Shown piece by piece: positions 8,982 to 18,572 of a stretch of DNA of 64,000 nucleotides. Every line of letters begins with the position of its first letter. Positions within the stretch are counted from its first letter, which is position 1. Under the pieces are notes generated by a model, which was not told the origin of the DNA, searched no databases, and saw only the letters and a program-made list of their open reading frames with translations. A program made the position numbers and the translations under genes. The DNA comes from Bacillus sp. B15-48 (GTDB lineage Bacteria; Bacillota; Bacilli; Bacillales; Cytobacillaceae). The DNA lies in contig NZ_WOFU01000010.1 in NCBI RefSeq assembly GCF_016879755.1, positions 1 to 64,000 of the forward strand, in the 5' to 3' direction.

Positions 8982-10616
8982 CTAACCTTTTGTTTCAGGA
9001 TGGATGACTGGCGCTGTTTCAACCGATATCAGCGTTGGCCCTTCATTTAGAAATGCTTTTTTTAGAGTATGATCTAACTCACTCTCATCCTTAATATGAT
9101 AACCTTTCCAAAAGCAAGCCTCAGCCATTTTTATAAAGTCTGGATTCGTTAAGTCAACACCCATTTCGTTGCTTCCACTAGCAATCATTTTATCCCGTTC
9201 CATTTGTAAAGCATGATTATTGAAAATAATGACGACAATATTTAGTTTGTATTTTACGGCAGTCAACAAGTCAGCTAGGGTCATTTCGATTCCGCCGTCT
9301 CCAACAACCGCAACCACCTGTTTTTCTGGATAGCACAATTTTGCTGCAAGGGCTGCTGGTAAGCCAAATCCCATTGTTCGCCATTCACCAGAAAAAATGA
9401 TTTGTTGCTTTTTTGAGCGAAAGTTCCGATTGAACCAAACGGTTACATCACCCGTATCGAGGGCAATAATCGCATCCTCGTGTACATTGTTTTCAATGGC
9501 TCTTACGATTCGCGAAGGATGAAGAGGTTGACTGGATTGTAATCCTTCTTGCTCGTTTTCGTTGGCCCATTTTTCTTTTGCTGTATAAACCTGTGTCATC
9601 CAGTCATTCGTTGCAGAATCGTTTCGAAAGCTTTCTGTTAATTGCGGGACGATCATTTCTGCAGCACCTACAACACCTAGCTCAACAGGAATGCCTTTTC
9701 CGATATTTTCTTTTGCTATTTCAATTTGGATGATTCTTGCGTGTTGAGGCACATAGCCTTCTGGCCACCACAAATTCCCGATAAGCAAAACGACATCGGA
9801 CTGCTGAAAAAGCTGTTTGGCATGAGGATTTCCACCTTGACCAATCCCACCTAAAAGGTTTTCAGATGCATCATTAAAGAATCCTTTTGCCCCTAAACTA
9901 ACAAGAATACCCGCACCCCAAACCTTGGCTAAAGCCTCAATATCACCAACTGAATTTTTTGCTCCTACACCTGCTAGGATCATTGGTTTTTTAGCTGTTT
10001 TCATCACAGCAACGACGTTTTGTAATTCTTTTTTATCGATGAAAGTTTGGCCTTGGATGATTTTGGCTTCACGATAAATTTTTGCTGATGATTTCATTTC
10101 AAAAAGATCCTTTGGAATCGAAAGGTGAGAAACCGTCCCTTTTATAAGCGATGTGTTCATTGCTTTTACTAAAAGATCTGTTACGCTATTTTGGTGCGTG
10201 ACCAAGGTCGTATATTCAGCCAGTGGTTTAATCAGTTCTTGCTGATCAATATACTGTTTATAGTCCGTCCCAATTTTTTGTGTAGGAGCTTGACCTGTAA
10301 TGGCTAAAACAGGCACCTTATCCAAATAGGCATCTCCGAGACCGTTCAGAAGATTTCCGAGTCCCGGCCCCATCGTTGCAAGACAAACCCCAAGCCTTCC
10401 AGTTAACTTAGCTTCGGCTGAGGCCATCATTGCCGCAACTGATTCATGTTTGACGGCAATAAATTGAATCGTATTTTGCTTTGCCATTTCATCCATTAAG
10501 CCGATAATCGCATCTCCAACAACCCCGTAAATCCTTTTGACTCCCCACGTTTCTAGTTGTTTTAACATAAGTTTGGCAACTGTTTCATTCATTGATTGAT
10601 TAGATTCTGGATTCAT
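8982..10616 (-). CDS. Pyruvate oxidase-like thiamine-pyrophosphate enzyme (YdaP/PoxB type)
   Basis: TPP- and probably FAD-dependent enzyme of the pyruvate oxidase/acetolactate synthase superfamily, 544 residues from the chosen ATG. The N-terminal pyrimidine-binding domain has the catalytic Glu in AVKHESVAAMMASAEAKL and the GVCLATMGPGLGNLLNGLGD loop; the middle domain follows; the C-terminal PP domain has the GDGG...NN TPP/Mg motif (VVGDGGIEMTL, IIFNNHALQ). B. subtilis YdaP, a general-stress pyruvate oxidase, is similar in size and layout. AAAGGAGA lies 7 bases before the ATG at 10616, so the longer start at 10640 is unlikely. It probably oxidises pyruvate to acetate or acetyl phosphate; acetolactate synthase is less likely because no regulatory subunit or ilv genes are adjacent. 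Confidence 0.85.
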   Translation of the reverse strand: MNPESNQSMNETVAKLMLKQLETWGVKRIYGVVGDAIIGLMDEMAKQNTIQFIAVKHESVAAMMASAEAKLTGRLGVCLATMGPGLGNLLNGLGDAYLDKVPVLAITGQAPTQKIGTDYKQYIDQQELIKPLAEYTTLVTHQNSVTDLLVKAMNTSLIKGTVSHLSIPKDLFEMKSSAKIYREAKIIQGQTFIDKKELQNVVAVMKTAKKPMILAGVGAKNSVGDIEALAKVWGAGILVSLGAKGFFNDASENLLGGIGQGGNPHAKQLFQQSDVVLLIGNLWWPEGYVPQHARIIQIEIAKENIGKGIPVELGVVGAAEMIVPQLTESFRNDSATNDWMTQVYTAKEKWANENEQEGLQSSQPLHPSRIVRAIENNVHEDAIIALDTGDVTVWFNRNFRSKKQQIIFSGEWRTMGFGLPAALAAKLCYPEKQVVAVVGDGGIEMTLADLLTAVKYKLNIVVIIFNNHALQMERDKMIASGSNEMGVDLTNPDFIKMAEACFWKGYHIKDESELDHTLKKAFLNEGPTLISVETAPVIHPETKG

Positions 10617-10689
10617 TATGTATTTATCTCCTTTTGGCAATATAGCTTACTATTTCATTTATAGGTGCTTATTATTCTTGAAATTTGGT

Positions 10690-10790
10690 TCCTGATTCCC
10701 AAGAAGACGGGACACTGGGGACAGGTACCGTGGCGCTAAAGAAAACTATGATTGGTGAACGGTGCCAGTCACCATTCGCCTGATGATAAA
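10690..10790. repeat. Dispersed palindromic repeat (GGGACAGGTACC type)
   Basis: Contains GGGGACAGGTACCGTGGC and GAACGGTGCCAGTCACC arms, related to the GGGACAGGTACCT/GGGACAGGCACCT elements near 14.8, 19.45 and 19.96 kb. The rest of 10617-11331 shows no intact gene; a minus-strand stretch at about 10890-11050 reads like worn coding sequence but is not recognised. Confidence 0.55.
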
Positions 10791-11249
10791 CACATAATGC
10801 GTCCGTTCCTTTCGGCTGTTTCTCATTAAAAAACTTGTAAGGATTATCCATTTTCTCCCCAGATTTTAAGGAGGGAAAATAACTTACCTCATTATTTTTT
10901 CACAAACAATTGGAGTCGCAATCATAAAATGCTGTTTATAGTATTTATGGTCTTTTTCTTTCTCTTCGTATTCCTGTTATGTAATAGCTCTGACCCATGC
11001 TCGAGCCAAGCGATTACATGCTCTAGATAATCGAACATCATCGGTGCTAGGAAGTGCTATCTTTCATCTATCGTATTGCTATTAATTGATAGATACTTAA
11101 TTTTTGTCCAGGACTATTATGAGACCGACAAAGAAAAGAGCACATACACTTTAAGTTGTCACGAAATTTAACACGGTTAGGTTGATTAAATTGGATTATT
11201 CAGTATTTTATTTCCGTTTACGACGATCATGCTCATAAAAATGACCAGA

Positions 11250-11272
11250 CCCAAGTATTCATCATACTTGGG
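11250..11272 (-). terminator. Probable terminator of the YtxH gene
   Basis: Inverted repeat CCCAAGTA / TACTTGGG with a 7-base loop lies about 60 bases downstream of the YtxH-like gene on the minus strand and is followed at a short distance by a T-rich stretch. Confidence 0.6.
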
Positions 11273-11331
11273 CTACTCCGTATCCTTTCCATAACCATTA
11301 TTTATCAATTTTAAAGTTGATTCTTTCTCGA

Positions 11332-11790
11332 TTATTCATTTGTAGTTTTTTTCAAATCCTGCATATCTTTATTTAAATCCCCTTGAATCGACTCAATTTC
11401 TGCTTCAACAACTTGTCTTATTTCTTCACCAGCATTTTTTTCCTCTTGCATAAGTTCCCTTACGATTTCCTTTAAATCTTCAATAGTCATTTTATTAGGC
11501 TTTTCAGTATTCTTTAATAACTGCATTGCTTCACTAATGACTTCTTGAATTTTCTCTCTTACGGACTGTGAGACGTTTGAAGTACTTTCATTGATCATTT
11601 CCGAAAGTTCACTAATTTTACTTTTTAGTTTATTTGTACCTTCCTCTGTCTTTTCTTTTCCTTTTACAAGTCGCTCACTTACGTCTTCTCGTAATTCTTC
11701 TCCTGATTTGGGAGTTGTAAGTAAGGTAGCAGTAGCTCCGACGGCTACTCCAATAACAGTACCAAGTGCAAAGTTTTTTTGATTTTTCAT
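11332..11790 (-). CDS. YtxH domain-containing protein
   Basis: Small protein (152 aa) with one N-terminal hydrophobic segment (NFALGTVIGVAVGATATLL) followed by the TTPKSGEELREDV motif that defines the YtxH/GvpP-like family. The remainder is charged, heptad-like and probably helical (SELSEMINESTSNVSQSVRE and following). Members in Bacillus are stress-associated membrane-anchored proteins of unknown mechanism. The start at MKNQKNFALG is preferred over the in-frame ATG at 11832 because a purine-rich SD (AAAGAGAG) lies upstream and the longer version adds residues not typical of the family. It stands alone. Confidence 0.85.
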   Translation of the reverse strand: MKNQKNFALGTVIGVAVGATATLLTTPKSGEELREDVSERLVKGKEKTEEGTNKLKSKISELSEMINESTSNVSQSVREKIQEVISEAMQLLKNTEKPNKMTIEDLKEIVRELMQEEKNAGEEIRQVVEAEIESIQGDLNKDMQDLKKTTNE

Positions 11791-11992
11791 AACGATCAAC
11801 TCTCTTTCAAAGTGTTTATATATCTTTACCATTTTAGCTAAGCTATTAAACTACCATTTGTATCCAATTGAATTAGAAAGCCTTTTCCACGACTTGTGCC
11901 TTTAGTTTAAAATGACGGAAATGAAATCTTATGTGCCCTTAGGTCTTCAAAGATGTCGTTGACAGCTAGAAAACGGCAATTTAAAACACATC

Positions 11993-12030
11993 AAAAAGAC
12001 AGGATATGAATCATCCTGCCTTATTTCTTT
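11993..12030 (-). terminator. Bidirectional-looking terminator downstream of purL
   Basis: CAGGAT / ATCCTG stem with T-rich tracts on both sides: TCTTTTTG on the minus strand and TTATTTCTTTTTTT on the plus strand. It could end purL transcription (minus) and also stop plus-strand read-through. Confidence 0.55.
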
Positions 12031-12118
12031 TTTTATGTATTTAATTATTTTTGTCCTTAGGTAAATACCCGTGATTAGGGACCGACCTCAATGTCATGAT
12101 TCACCATCATTGTTCAAT

Positions 12119-12158
12119 AGGTAAAGCACGGCCCATTCACAGGGTGCCGTGCTCTACC
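12119..12158. repeat. Strong 13-bp inverted repeat 3' of purL
   Basis: GGTAAAGCACGGC pairs with GCCGTGCTCTACC (one mismatch or wobble) around a 14-base loop, about 55 bases beyond the purL stop. No T-tract follows, so it may be an mRNA-stabilising hairpin or repeat element more than a terminator. Confidence 0.6.
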
Positions 12159-12213
12159 TAAAGGTTATTTAACACATTCACTTTCATTCTTACTTCGATT
12201 TTCTACAACGAAT

Positions 12214-14436
12214 TTATTTAGCTGCTACGAACTGAGGAATCGCTTCACTCCAAAGTGTATGTAGTTCTTCAACGGCATCGTCAATGATCTGTTCACCGTC
12301 TACAGATACGATCAATTTCCTACTGTTCGTTACCGTGCCGATTTGGCTCGCTTCTGTCCATAGGTTTTCAAATTGTTCTTTGTTTTCTGCTTTTACTGTT
12401 ACTAAGAACCTTGATTGTGATTCACTAAATAATGCTACCGTTGCGTCACCAGTTAAGCGTACTTCAACACCTAAACCTTGTCCCTTAAATAGACTCTCAG
12501 CTAAGGCAACAGCAAGTCCACCTTCAGATAAATCATGTGCAGATACGACAAGACCTTCTTTAATGGCAGTAGCAAGTACGTTTTGACGGTTTGCTTCAAC
12601 ATGTAAATCAATCGCTGGGGCTTTTCCTGAATATTTTCCAGCAGTAATATTTTGCAGTTCACTGCCACCGAATTCAGGGAATGTTTCACCAATTAGATAC
12701 ACAAGGTCCCCGTTATTTTGGAAATGGCTCGGTGTCACATATTTTGTATGTTCGATTAGTCCGACCATACCAATGATTGGTGTTGGAAGAATCGCTTCGT
12801 CTTTTGATGTATTATACATGGAAACATTCCCGCTAATAACTGGTGTTTCAAGTGCAAGACATGCCTCACTGATGCCATCTATGCTCGCTTCCATTTGCCA
12901 AAATACCTCTGGATCGTTCGGGTTCCCATAGTTCAAGCCATCTGTAATCGCAAGTGGTTTTGCACCAGAACAAACAAGATTTCGTGCTGCTTCAGCCACG
13001 GCAATTTGTCCACCAACTTTAGGGTCTAAATAAATATAACGAGAATTACAGTCCGTCGTAATCGCAATGGCTTTATCTGTTCCATCGATTTTCACGATTG
13101 CTGCATCCGATCCTGGACCAACAAGGGTGTTTCCTTGTGCCTCTGAGTCATATTGCTTGTATGCCCATTCTTTGCTTGCGATGGTCGGCTGCTGTAAGAG
13201 CTGTCTTAACACCGCTTGATGATCGTTGACTTGTGGAACTTCATTTTCCATCGCTTGAAATTCTTGATAGTATGTAGCTTCTTTTGATGGCAAATGATAA
13301 ACAGGTGCTTCATCAGCTAGTATATTGACAGGAATATCTACGACGACCTCATCATGCTGCTTAATACGGAAGGTTTTTTCTTCGATAACCTCACCAATCA
13401 CTGCCGCATCGACATCATGTTTCGCAAAAATATTAAGAATTTCCTGCTCCTGACCTTTTTTCGCGACTAATAACATCCGCTCCTGTGATTCAGACAGCAT
13501 AATTTCATAGGCATTCATCCCTTCTTCACGCTGTGGGACAAGGTCTAGATTCATCTCAATTCCCGTACCTGCTTTCGCTGCCATTTCACTCGCAGATGAT
13601 GTTAATCCGGCCGCACCCATATCTTGAATCCCAACTAATGCATCCGATTGAATGACTTCCAAGCAGGCATTCATTAACTTTTTACCGATATGTGGATTCC
13701 CGATTGCGACTGCAGATGTATTCTCTTCTTTCCCAGCTTCGACAACATCTGAAGAAAACGATGCACCCCCAACTCCGTCTTTTCCGGTATCTCCACCAGC
13801 ATAAATCACGACATTCCCTACACCGGAGGCAACACCTTTTTGCATATCGTCATGAGAAATAAGCCCAACAACCATCGCATTAACTAATGGGTTTTCTTCA
13901 TATTGCTCATCAAATTGAATCTCGCCACCAACCGTTGGAACATCGACCACATTTCCATAACTCGCAATCCCACGGACCACTTCAGAAAATAACATTTTCG
14001 TATGGTCATTATCTAGATTGCCAAAACGTAATGAATTCATCGATGCAATTGGTTTTGCTCCCATTGAAAAGACATCACGCAAAATCCCACCAACACCTGT
14101 TGCTGAACCTTCAAATGGTTCGACAAAAGACGGACTATTATGACTTTCAATTTTAAAAACAACTGCTTGATTATCGCCAATGTCAACAACCCCAGCACCT
14201 TCACCAGGTCCTTGTAAAACACGACTCCCTTTCGTTGGGAATCTTCTTAGTAATGGTTTCGACGATTTGTAGCTACAATGCTCGGACCACATCGCAGAGA
14301 AAATCCCTGTTTCCGTATAGTTCGGACGACGTTTTAATAGATTCTTTGCTAGTTGGTACTCTTCGTCTGTTAACCCCATTTCCTTGTAAATTTGTTCATT
14401 TTCAATTTGTTCTGGGCTTATGTTATGTTGCGACAT
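12214..14436 (-). CDS. purL: Phosphoribosylformylglycinamidine synthase subunit PurL
   Basis: Catalyses the ATP-dependent conversion of FGAR to FGAM, the fourth step of de novo purine synthesis, using ammonia delivered by PurQ with PurS as bridge. At 740 residues it is the small-type PurL of Gram-positives. Visible signatures include [19 protein letters not shown] near residue 50, the ATP-binding [14 protein letters not shown] segment, [25 protein letters not shown] and the second AIRS-type half with [10 protein letters not shown]. The ATG at 14436 is used since GGAGGG lies 7 bases upstream; an ATG at 14451 contains that SD itself. Unusually no other pur gene is next to it: upstream is a repeat-rich gap and downstream the YtxH gene. 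Confidence 0.96.
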   Translation of the reverse strand: MSQHNISPEQIENEQIYKEMGLTDEEYQLAKNLLKRRPNYTETGIFSAMWSEHCSYKSSKPLLRRFPTKGSRVLQGPGEGAGVVDIGDNQAVVFKIESHNSPSFVEPFEGSATGVGGILRDVFSMGAKPIASMNSLRFGNLDNDHTKMLFSEVVRGIASYGNVVDVPTVGGEIQFDEQYEENPLVNAMVVGLISHDDMQKGVASGVGNVVIYAGGDTGKDGVGGASFSSDVVEAGKEENTSAVAIGNPHIGKKLMNACLEVIQSDALVGIQDMGAAGLTSSASEMAAKAGTGIEMNLDLVPQREEGMNAYEIMLSESQERMLLVAKKGQEQEILNIFAKHDVDAAVIGEVIEEKTFRIKQHDEVVVDIPVNILADEAPVYHLPSKEATYYQEFQAMENEVPQVNDHQAVLRQLLQQPTIASKEWAYKQYDSEAQGNTLVGPGSDAAIVKIDGTDKAIAITTDCNSRYIYLDPKVGGQIAVAEAARNLVCSGAKPLAITDGLNYGNPNDPEVFWQMEASIDGISEACLALETPVISGNVSMYNTSKDEAILPTPIIGMVGLIEHTKYVTPSHFQNNGDLVYLIGETFPEFGGSELQNITAGKYSGKAPAIDLHVEANRQNVLATAIKEGLVVSAHDLSEGGLAVALAESLFKGQGLGVEVRLTGDATVALFSESQSRFLVTVKAENKEQFENLWTEASQIGTVTNSRKLIVSVDGEQIIDDAVEELHTLWSEAIPQFVAAK

Positions 14437-14607
14437 CAATATTCCCTCCAAAATAATCTAATTTGTTTGGTAAATAATGCTTGTTTTTTTAACGAAAAAT
14501 ACTCGTTTCTTCGACATCTTCTGCACCACTTACCTACATTTTCCCTCTTCCATAATAGCTGTCTCGACAGGTTTTGACAATAACCGGAATTAGAAAAATC
14601 GTGCCAG

Positions 14608-14705
14608 TGGGGGCTGACCCCCGCTCAGCTAAAGTGTTCAGCGTTAATGTGTTAAAGTGTTTTTTAATGGCTTTAGCCCCCTTATCACCTGGGGTGTTGT
14701 CGAAG
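14608..14705. repeat. Dispersed repeat, copy 1 (GGGGCTGACCCCCGCTCAGC family)
   Basis: Contains CTGACCCCCGCTCAGCTAAA and CAGCGTTAATGTGTTAAAGT blocks that recur almost unchanged at 35481-35530, and a right half (TTTAGCCCCCTTATCACC) that recurs at 36724-36802. Non-coding. The gap 14437-15079 holds three different repeat types and no supported gene. Confidence 0.8.
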
Positions 14706-14775
14706 GAATCCTACGCCAATATATTTATGACTTAAAAATTGTCATTGAGCATTTAAAATGATTTGCTTTTAGAAA

Positions 14776-14831
14776 AAGGTGCCTGTCCCCCGTTGTGCTA
14801 AAGTATTAACGTACTCGGGAACAGGCACCTT
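14776..14831. repeat. Palindromic repeat (AAGGTGCCTGTCCC hairpin)
   Basis: AAGGTGCCTGTCCC pairs with GGGAACAGGCACCTT around a loop of about 27 bases that contains GCTAAAGTATTAACG, similar to the core of the 14608 repeat. Such elements resemble REP-like hairpins, but no REP-associated transposase is present in this window. Confidence 0.75.
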
Positions 14832-14911
14832 ACTTCCCGAGACATATAAAGAACTTCCGATGCGATTAATGATTACATACACTTCTATAATTATGGCCGA
14901 TATCAAGAGAG

Positions 14912-14956
14912 ATTAAACGGGAAACGGGAAACGGGGGGACGGTTCTAGTGTTTCCC
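14912..14956. repeat. Dispersed repeat (GAAACGGG...GGACGGTTCT type)
   Basis: GGGAAACGGGGGGACGGTTC followed by AGTGTTTCCC. A related copy is at 32671-32713 (AACACGGGGACGGTTCTTCT) and the CGGTTCTCGTGTT terminator stem at 4.58 kb has similar sequence. Confidence 0.65.
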
Positions 14957-15079
14957 TAACTTTTGGTATTTTTAATAAATATAGGTGTTTTTAGAATTAA
15001 ATAGGAGGGTAATGGAACTGCCCACATTTTTCACACTTATGCATTTTCCGGCAAATTCTCAATCCTGCCTGTACATTCG

Positions 15080-16017
15080 TTATATCATGGCTGTCCCAAC
15101 TTGACCATTCCGATTTTTGCAAACAATTAACTCAAGCAGAGGGTTCCCCTCACTCCTGTCGTAATATTTTTCACGGTACAAGAACACAATGATATCAGCA
15201 TCTTGCTCCACACTCCCGGATTCACGAATATCAGACATCATCGGTCGTTTATTCGTTCTACTTTCGACATTTCGATTGAGCTGTGCTAAGCAAACGACCG
15301 GGCAAGAAAATTCTTTTGCCATCAGTTTTAGACTTCTCGATATTTCCGTCACCTGCATATGTAAATTCCCGCCATAAGATTGATTTGTCCCGATTAAGGT
15401 CAAATAGTCGATAAATATAATCGGTTTTTTCTTTGGAATTTGGTGAATCATCTTCCGTGTCTTCGCTCTCATTTCCGGAACGGTTTGTCCTGGACCATCA
15501 AAAATTTGAATTTTGGTCTCATTCAGATGCACCAAGACATCCTGCCATTTATGGTCGCGCTTGTAAATAACTCTTTCTCCTGCCAAGGGGCCTCATACAT
15601 CTCGGCCAATGCATCGGTGATTGACTTATGATCATCAATCTTGATTTCGTTTATTTTATCGAGCTCGGCAATCACTTTTTCAATCTCCCAATCATTTTTG
15701 GCAGCTAGAAATAAAATATTATTCTTCTCCCGTTCCTTCCATGCTTCGAGAATTAAATCCTCGATTTCGTTAAATTTCTCGACATCCGCATGAGCTTGCA
15801 ATTCACTCAAATAGGAAATTCCTCCGTAAAACTCCAGGTTTTCAATCATCGATAGCGTAATTAAATCGATTCCTTTGCCACATTGAGTAAACTCCATCAT
15901 CTTCTACATGATTTCTCGATTCCACGTTTCTGCTAACTGTTCGGGACGAATCACCGTATCTTTCATTAAATAGCTCGCCTTCATCAAGCACCCTAAGAAA
16001 GCTTTTTCAACTAACAT
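15080..16017 (-). pseudogene. Decayed DnaB-like replicative helicase (phage type)
   Basis: Reading leftward, an ATG at 16017 opens MLVEKAFLGCLMKASYLMKD, an N-terminal DnaB segment, but codon 38 is TAG (15904-15906). The frame continues (MMEFTQCGKGIDLITLSMIE ... ALAEMYEAPWQEKE) and then shifts near 15560-15590. The C-terminal piece (to 15080) carries the DnaB motifs FIDYLTLIG, EISRSLKLMAKEF, CPVVCLAQLNRNVESR and SGSVEQDADIIVFLYR. The roughly 100 residues containing Walker A are missing between the two parts, and the extreme C-terminus is also replaced. It overlaps the DnaD-like gene by 7 bases, an original translational coupling. Nonfunctional as a helicase. Confidence 0.85.
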
Positions 16018-16868
16018 TCCTCATCCTCCTCCCCTGCACAAAGATCCACTTGAAAACCATTCGGGATATCTCTACCGATGTGATTCGGAGAAGACTTGTT
16101 CTTCTTTTTTGCGATTTGTTCCATATACGCAAGTTGTGCTGCCTGAACTTCATCCACGGACTTATACCCTTTACTGGCCCAATCACGAAGGATTGCTTCA
16201 ATATACCTCCAGTTTTTCGACCCATTTTCAACCGCTAATTTCATCGCCTCGATGACTAGTTTCTCGGATAAGTCGTTACACCAGCTCGAAATTTTTTCAG
16301 AGATGTATCCACCGATCGTTCCAAATCCATTTTGTTCGAAAAATTGGAATGGATTCTCCTCTTTCGCGTGCGTTTCTTTAATTTCTTCTTTCTCTGACGT
16401 AATCTCTGAAGTAATCTCTGGTATTGGTGTGTTCAACGCAGCCTCTTCTGCTGCCCAGTTAGAAGCCATGTATTGTTCATCTTGATTACTCGGTAAGCTC
16501 ACTTCTTCTTCATTGTGAACAACAGGGGATAAGGTTTCTTCATCGTATAGGGCTTCTAAAGCTTCATAATTAATGCGGTACCATTTCGTTTTATCTAATT
16601 TCAATCGATTGTAATTTCCGGTCATGATGAATTGTTCCTGTTCAAGCTTCGCGATGATTCGGCGAATCGTGCTGATGGACCAGAATGGAAATTGATCATG
16701 CCAATCTTCGTATGTGTTATACACCCACCGATGTCCATCATGAACATGCTTACTTTCATTCAACCAATAATAGAGCTGCTGAATAAAAATCGTTTCATTC
16801 AAACCAATCTTCGCCGCTAACTTCGGTAAAAGCATCATTGGTGCCTCATTCACTAATAATCTACTCAT
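16011..16868 (-). CDS. DnaD-domain replication protein (phage-type replisome organiser)
   Basis: 285-residue cytoplasmic protein. The N-terminal ~110 residues form a winged-helix region (NETIFIQQLYYWLNESKHVH, FWSISTIRRIIAKLEQEQFI) as in phage replication initiators, followed by an acidic linker and a DnaD/DnaB-II domain at about 175-245 (FFEQNGFGTIGGYISEKISS, NWRYIEAILRDWASKGYKSV). The tail is Lys-rich then acidic. Such proteins load the DnaB-like helicase at phage or plasmid origins; here the helicase gene immediately downstream is broken, so this is the intact half of a relic replication module. Start follows an AGGAGGAATAG-like SD. A prophage or integrative element origin is inferred. Confidence 0.85.
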   Translation of the reverse strand: MSRLLVNEAPMMLLPKLAAKIGLNETIFIQQLYYWLNESKHVHDGHRWVYNTYEDWHDQFPFWSISTIRRIIAKLEQEQFIMTGNYNRLKLDKTKWYRINYEALEALYDEETLSPVVHNEEEVSLPSNQDEQYMASNWAAEEAALNTPIPEITSEITSEKEEIKETHAKEENPFQFFEQNGFGTIGGYISEKISSWCNDLSEKLVIEAMKLAVENGSKNWRYIEAILRDWASKGYKSVDEVQAAQLAYMEQIAKKKNKSSPNHIGRDIPNGFQVDLCAGEEDEEC

Positions 16869-17193
16869 CCTTCACTATTCCTCCTTTTGATTCAAGCACT
16901 CAGTCAATTTGAAAAACCTCTCATCTTTTAAATATAAATTTCTTTTCAAAATGGACAGGCCATCTGTAAAAAAAGTGTGACGAATTTTTGAAGGGATATT
17001 TTTATACAAAGGGACAAGGCTTAAAATTGCGCGCAAAAAAAGGACAAAACGAAAACGTTTGTCCTTTGCTTCTCTATTGAGGGTGGTTTTTCTGCACAAG
17101 TATTTTGGTCATTCCCCCACTATACTAATGCGTTAATTCTATATCATACTGGGGGTCAGGCACTGGATCTAATTTGTTTACACCTTAGAGACA
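16869..17193. other. Gap without a supported gene
   Basis: An open frame of 74 codons on the minus strand has no recognisable content. A GGGGGTCAGGCACTGG fragment near 17150 belongs to the dispersed repeat families. I see nothing else. Confidence 0.5.
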
Positions 17194-17922
17194 TCATTCA
17201 ATCGCACTCAAATACAAATCTATTGAGTCCTCTGCCTCTTTTGCAACTAGCTGAATAAAGTCATTATAATCTTGTTGAGTATGGGCTTTGTCTAAGGCTT
17301 CATAATAATTTAACCGATTTTCTACTTTAATGATAATCGGTGGGAATCCATCTTTCATCAGCTCTAAATTAAGTAATAAGCGTGAAGTACGTCCATTTCC
17401 ATCAATAAAAGGGTGAATACCTACAAACAGTGCATGTAACATCGCTCCACGTGTGATTGGATGCAATTTTTTTGTTTCTCGCTTGTACCAATTCATGAGT
17501 TGTTCCATTTGTTCCTTAATAAGATAAGGAGCTGGTGGCGTATGTTTGGCCCCTGAAATAAATACTTGTTGATCTCGATAGATTCCTGCATACTCATCAT
17601 CTATCCCTTTTAGGATGAGTCGATGTAGATTTTTTATCTGCCATTCTGATAAAGGTTCTTTGCTTTGGACAACTTCTTCCACATACGTAATTGCATCACG
17701 ATGGTTGATGACCTCCAAGTGTTCACGCATCGTTTTTCCACCAACTGTAATGCCTTCCAATACTACCTTCGTTTCATTTAAGGTTAACGTGTTCCCTTCA
17801 ATAGCGTTTGTATTATATGTCCATTCAAGCAATAGCTTTTCACGTAAACTTCTCACTGTGTATTTTGGCAAAGGACGTTTTCCATCAAGACGTGCTTTTT
17901 TTTGGTCAATTTGTTCAAACAT
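17194..17922 (-). CDS. Fic family protein
   Basis: Probable adenylyltransferase (AMPylator) of the Fic/Doc superfamily, 242 residues. The catalytic motif HPFIDGNGRTSR is complete, with the catalytic His and the Arg that bind ATP. Near the N-terminus TYNTNAIEGN matches the autoinhibitory (S/T)xxxE(G/N) helix of class II Fic proteins, so activity is probably self-restrained. The preceding beta-hairpin (KHTPPAPYLI) also fits. ATG at 17922 is followed by FEQIDQKKARLDGKRPLPKY, typical of small bacterial Fic proteins. It lies next to the phage replication relic; no antitoxin partner is needed for class II. Target protein unknown. Confidence 0.92.
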   Translation of the reverse strand: MFEQIDQKKARLDGKRPLPKYTVRSLREKLLLEWTYNTNAIEGNTLTLNETKVVLEGITVGGKTMREHLEVINHRDAITYVEEVVQSKEPLSEWQIKNLHRLILKGIDDEYAGIYRDQQVFISGAKHTPPAPYLIKEQMEQLMNWYKRETKKLHPITRGAMLHALFVGIHPFIDGNGRTSRLLLNLELMKDGFPPIIIKVENRLNYYEALDKAHTQQDYNDFIQLVAKEAEDSIDLYLSAIE

Positions 17923-18251
17923 TTTTTTCTCACCTCTCAGGATAAAAACGATCTATTTTAACTAGATTTCGCTTTGTTATCGTACCGATTTTATTGTATT
18001 ATATCATTTATTAAACATTCGATAAAAAGAGGAAAAAACCTTGGATAAATTGAGTTTATTTAGGCAAAACTATAAAATTAAATAAACCATTCATTGTATA
18101 AAATTAGTGGTGGCAAATAATTTTAAAAATGAATTTAACAATATGTCTTATTGTGTTTTTTAAAAAGAAACTCATTAGAGGTTAAAGGAAGGGAAATGGA
18201 TAAAAGGTTATAGAAGTGGAAAATTCCGAGTAAGCTAAATGTTTAAAGCAG
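17923..18251. other. AT-rich gap without a supported gene
   Basis: Holds the upstream region of the Fic gene, with a possible minus-strand -10 box TATAAT at 17998-18003 but no convincing -35. Nothing else is recognised. Confidence 0.4.
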
Positions 18252-18572
18252 TCAACAAAAAAAAACTTTTACACTCCCCTCCTTTTGTGCTGTTTCTAAA
18301 CAGTTTAAAATAAAATCCTGGATTTGTTTCTGATCCCAATTCATTTCTTTTTGAGGCACACTACTATCAAATAATTGATTGCACGCATTTAAAGCCTCCT
18401 CCATTTGTTGGAAGGTAAAAATTGAACTTTCACCTGTTCCGCTGACTCCAGCATAGTATTTTTCTGCATCAAGCAAACTGTACAGTATGATAGCATTGTA
18501 ATTCCCCATGCTAAAACGTGCATAGGCAACTTCTTTTCCTGCGTTATTGCATCCTGAAATATCGTGTCCCAT
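18252..18572 (-). CDS. Conserved-looking hypothetical protein (106 aa)
   Basis: Function not recognised. The protein starts MGHDISGCNNAGKEVAYARF and continues with NYNAIILYSLLDAEKYYAGV and a Gly/Ser-rich SGTGESS segment, then a helical C-terminal half (FTFQQMEEALNACNQLF, QIQDFILNCLETAQKEGSV). The opening resembles small proteins of unknown function seen in Bacillus chromosomes and phages, recalled from memory. The ATG at 18572 is chosen because GGAGGAG lies 9 bases upstream; a longer frame to 18626 lacks an SD. No membrane segment. It sits near the phage relic and Fic gene, so it may belong to the same acquired material. Confidence 0.7.
   Translation of the reverse strand: MGHDISGCNNAGKEVAYARFSMGNYNAIILYSLLDAEKYYAGVSGTGESSIFTFQQMEEALNACNQLFDSSVPQKEMNWDQKQIQDFILNCLETAQKEGSVKVFFC

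Noticed and set aside
14437-15079. Purine riboswitch upstream of purL
   Set aside because: The region shows dispersed repeats but no sequence pattern I can recognise as a guanine riboswitch aptamer.
16875-17099. 74-codon minus-strand frame upstream of the DnaD-like gene
   Set aside because: No SD, no family resemblance, composition typical of non-coding AT-rich DNA.
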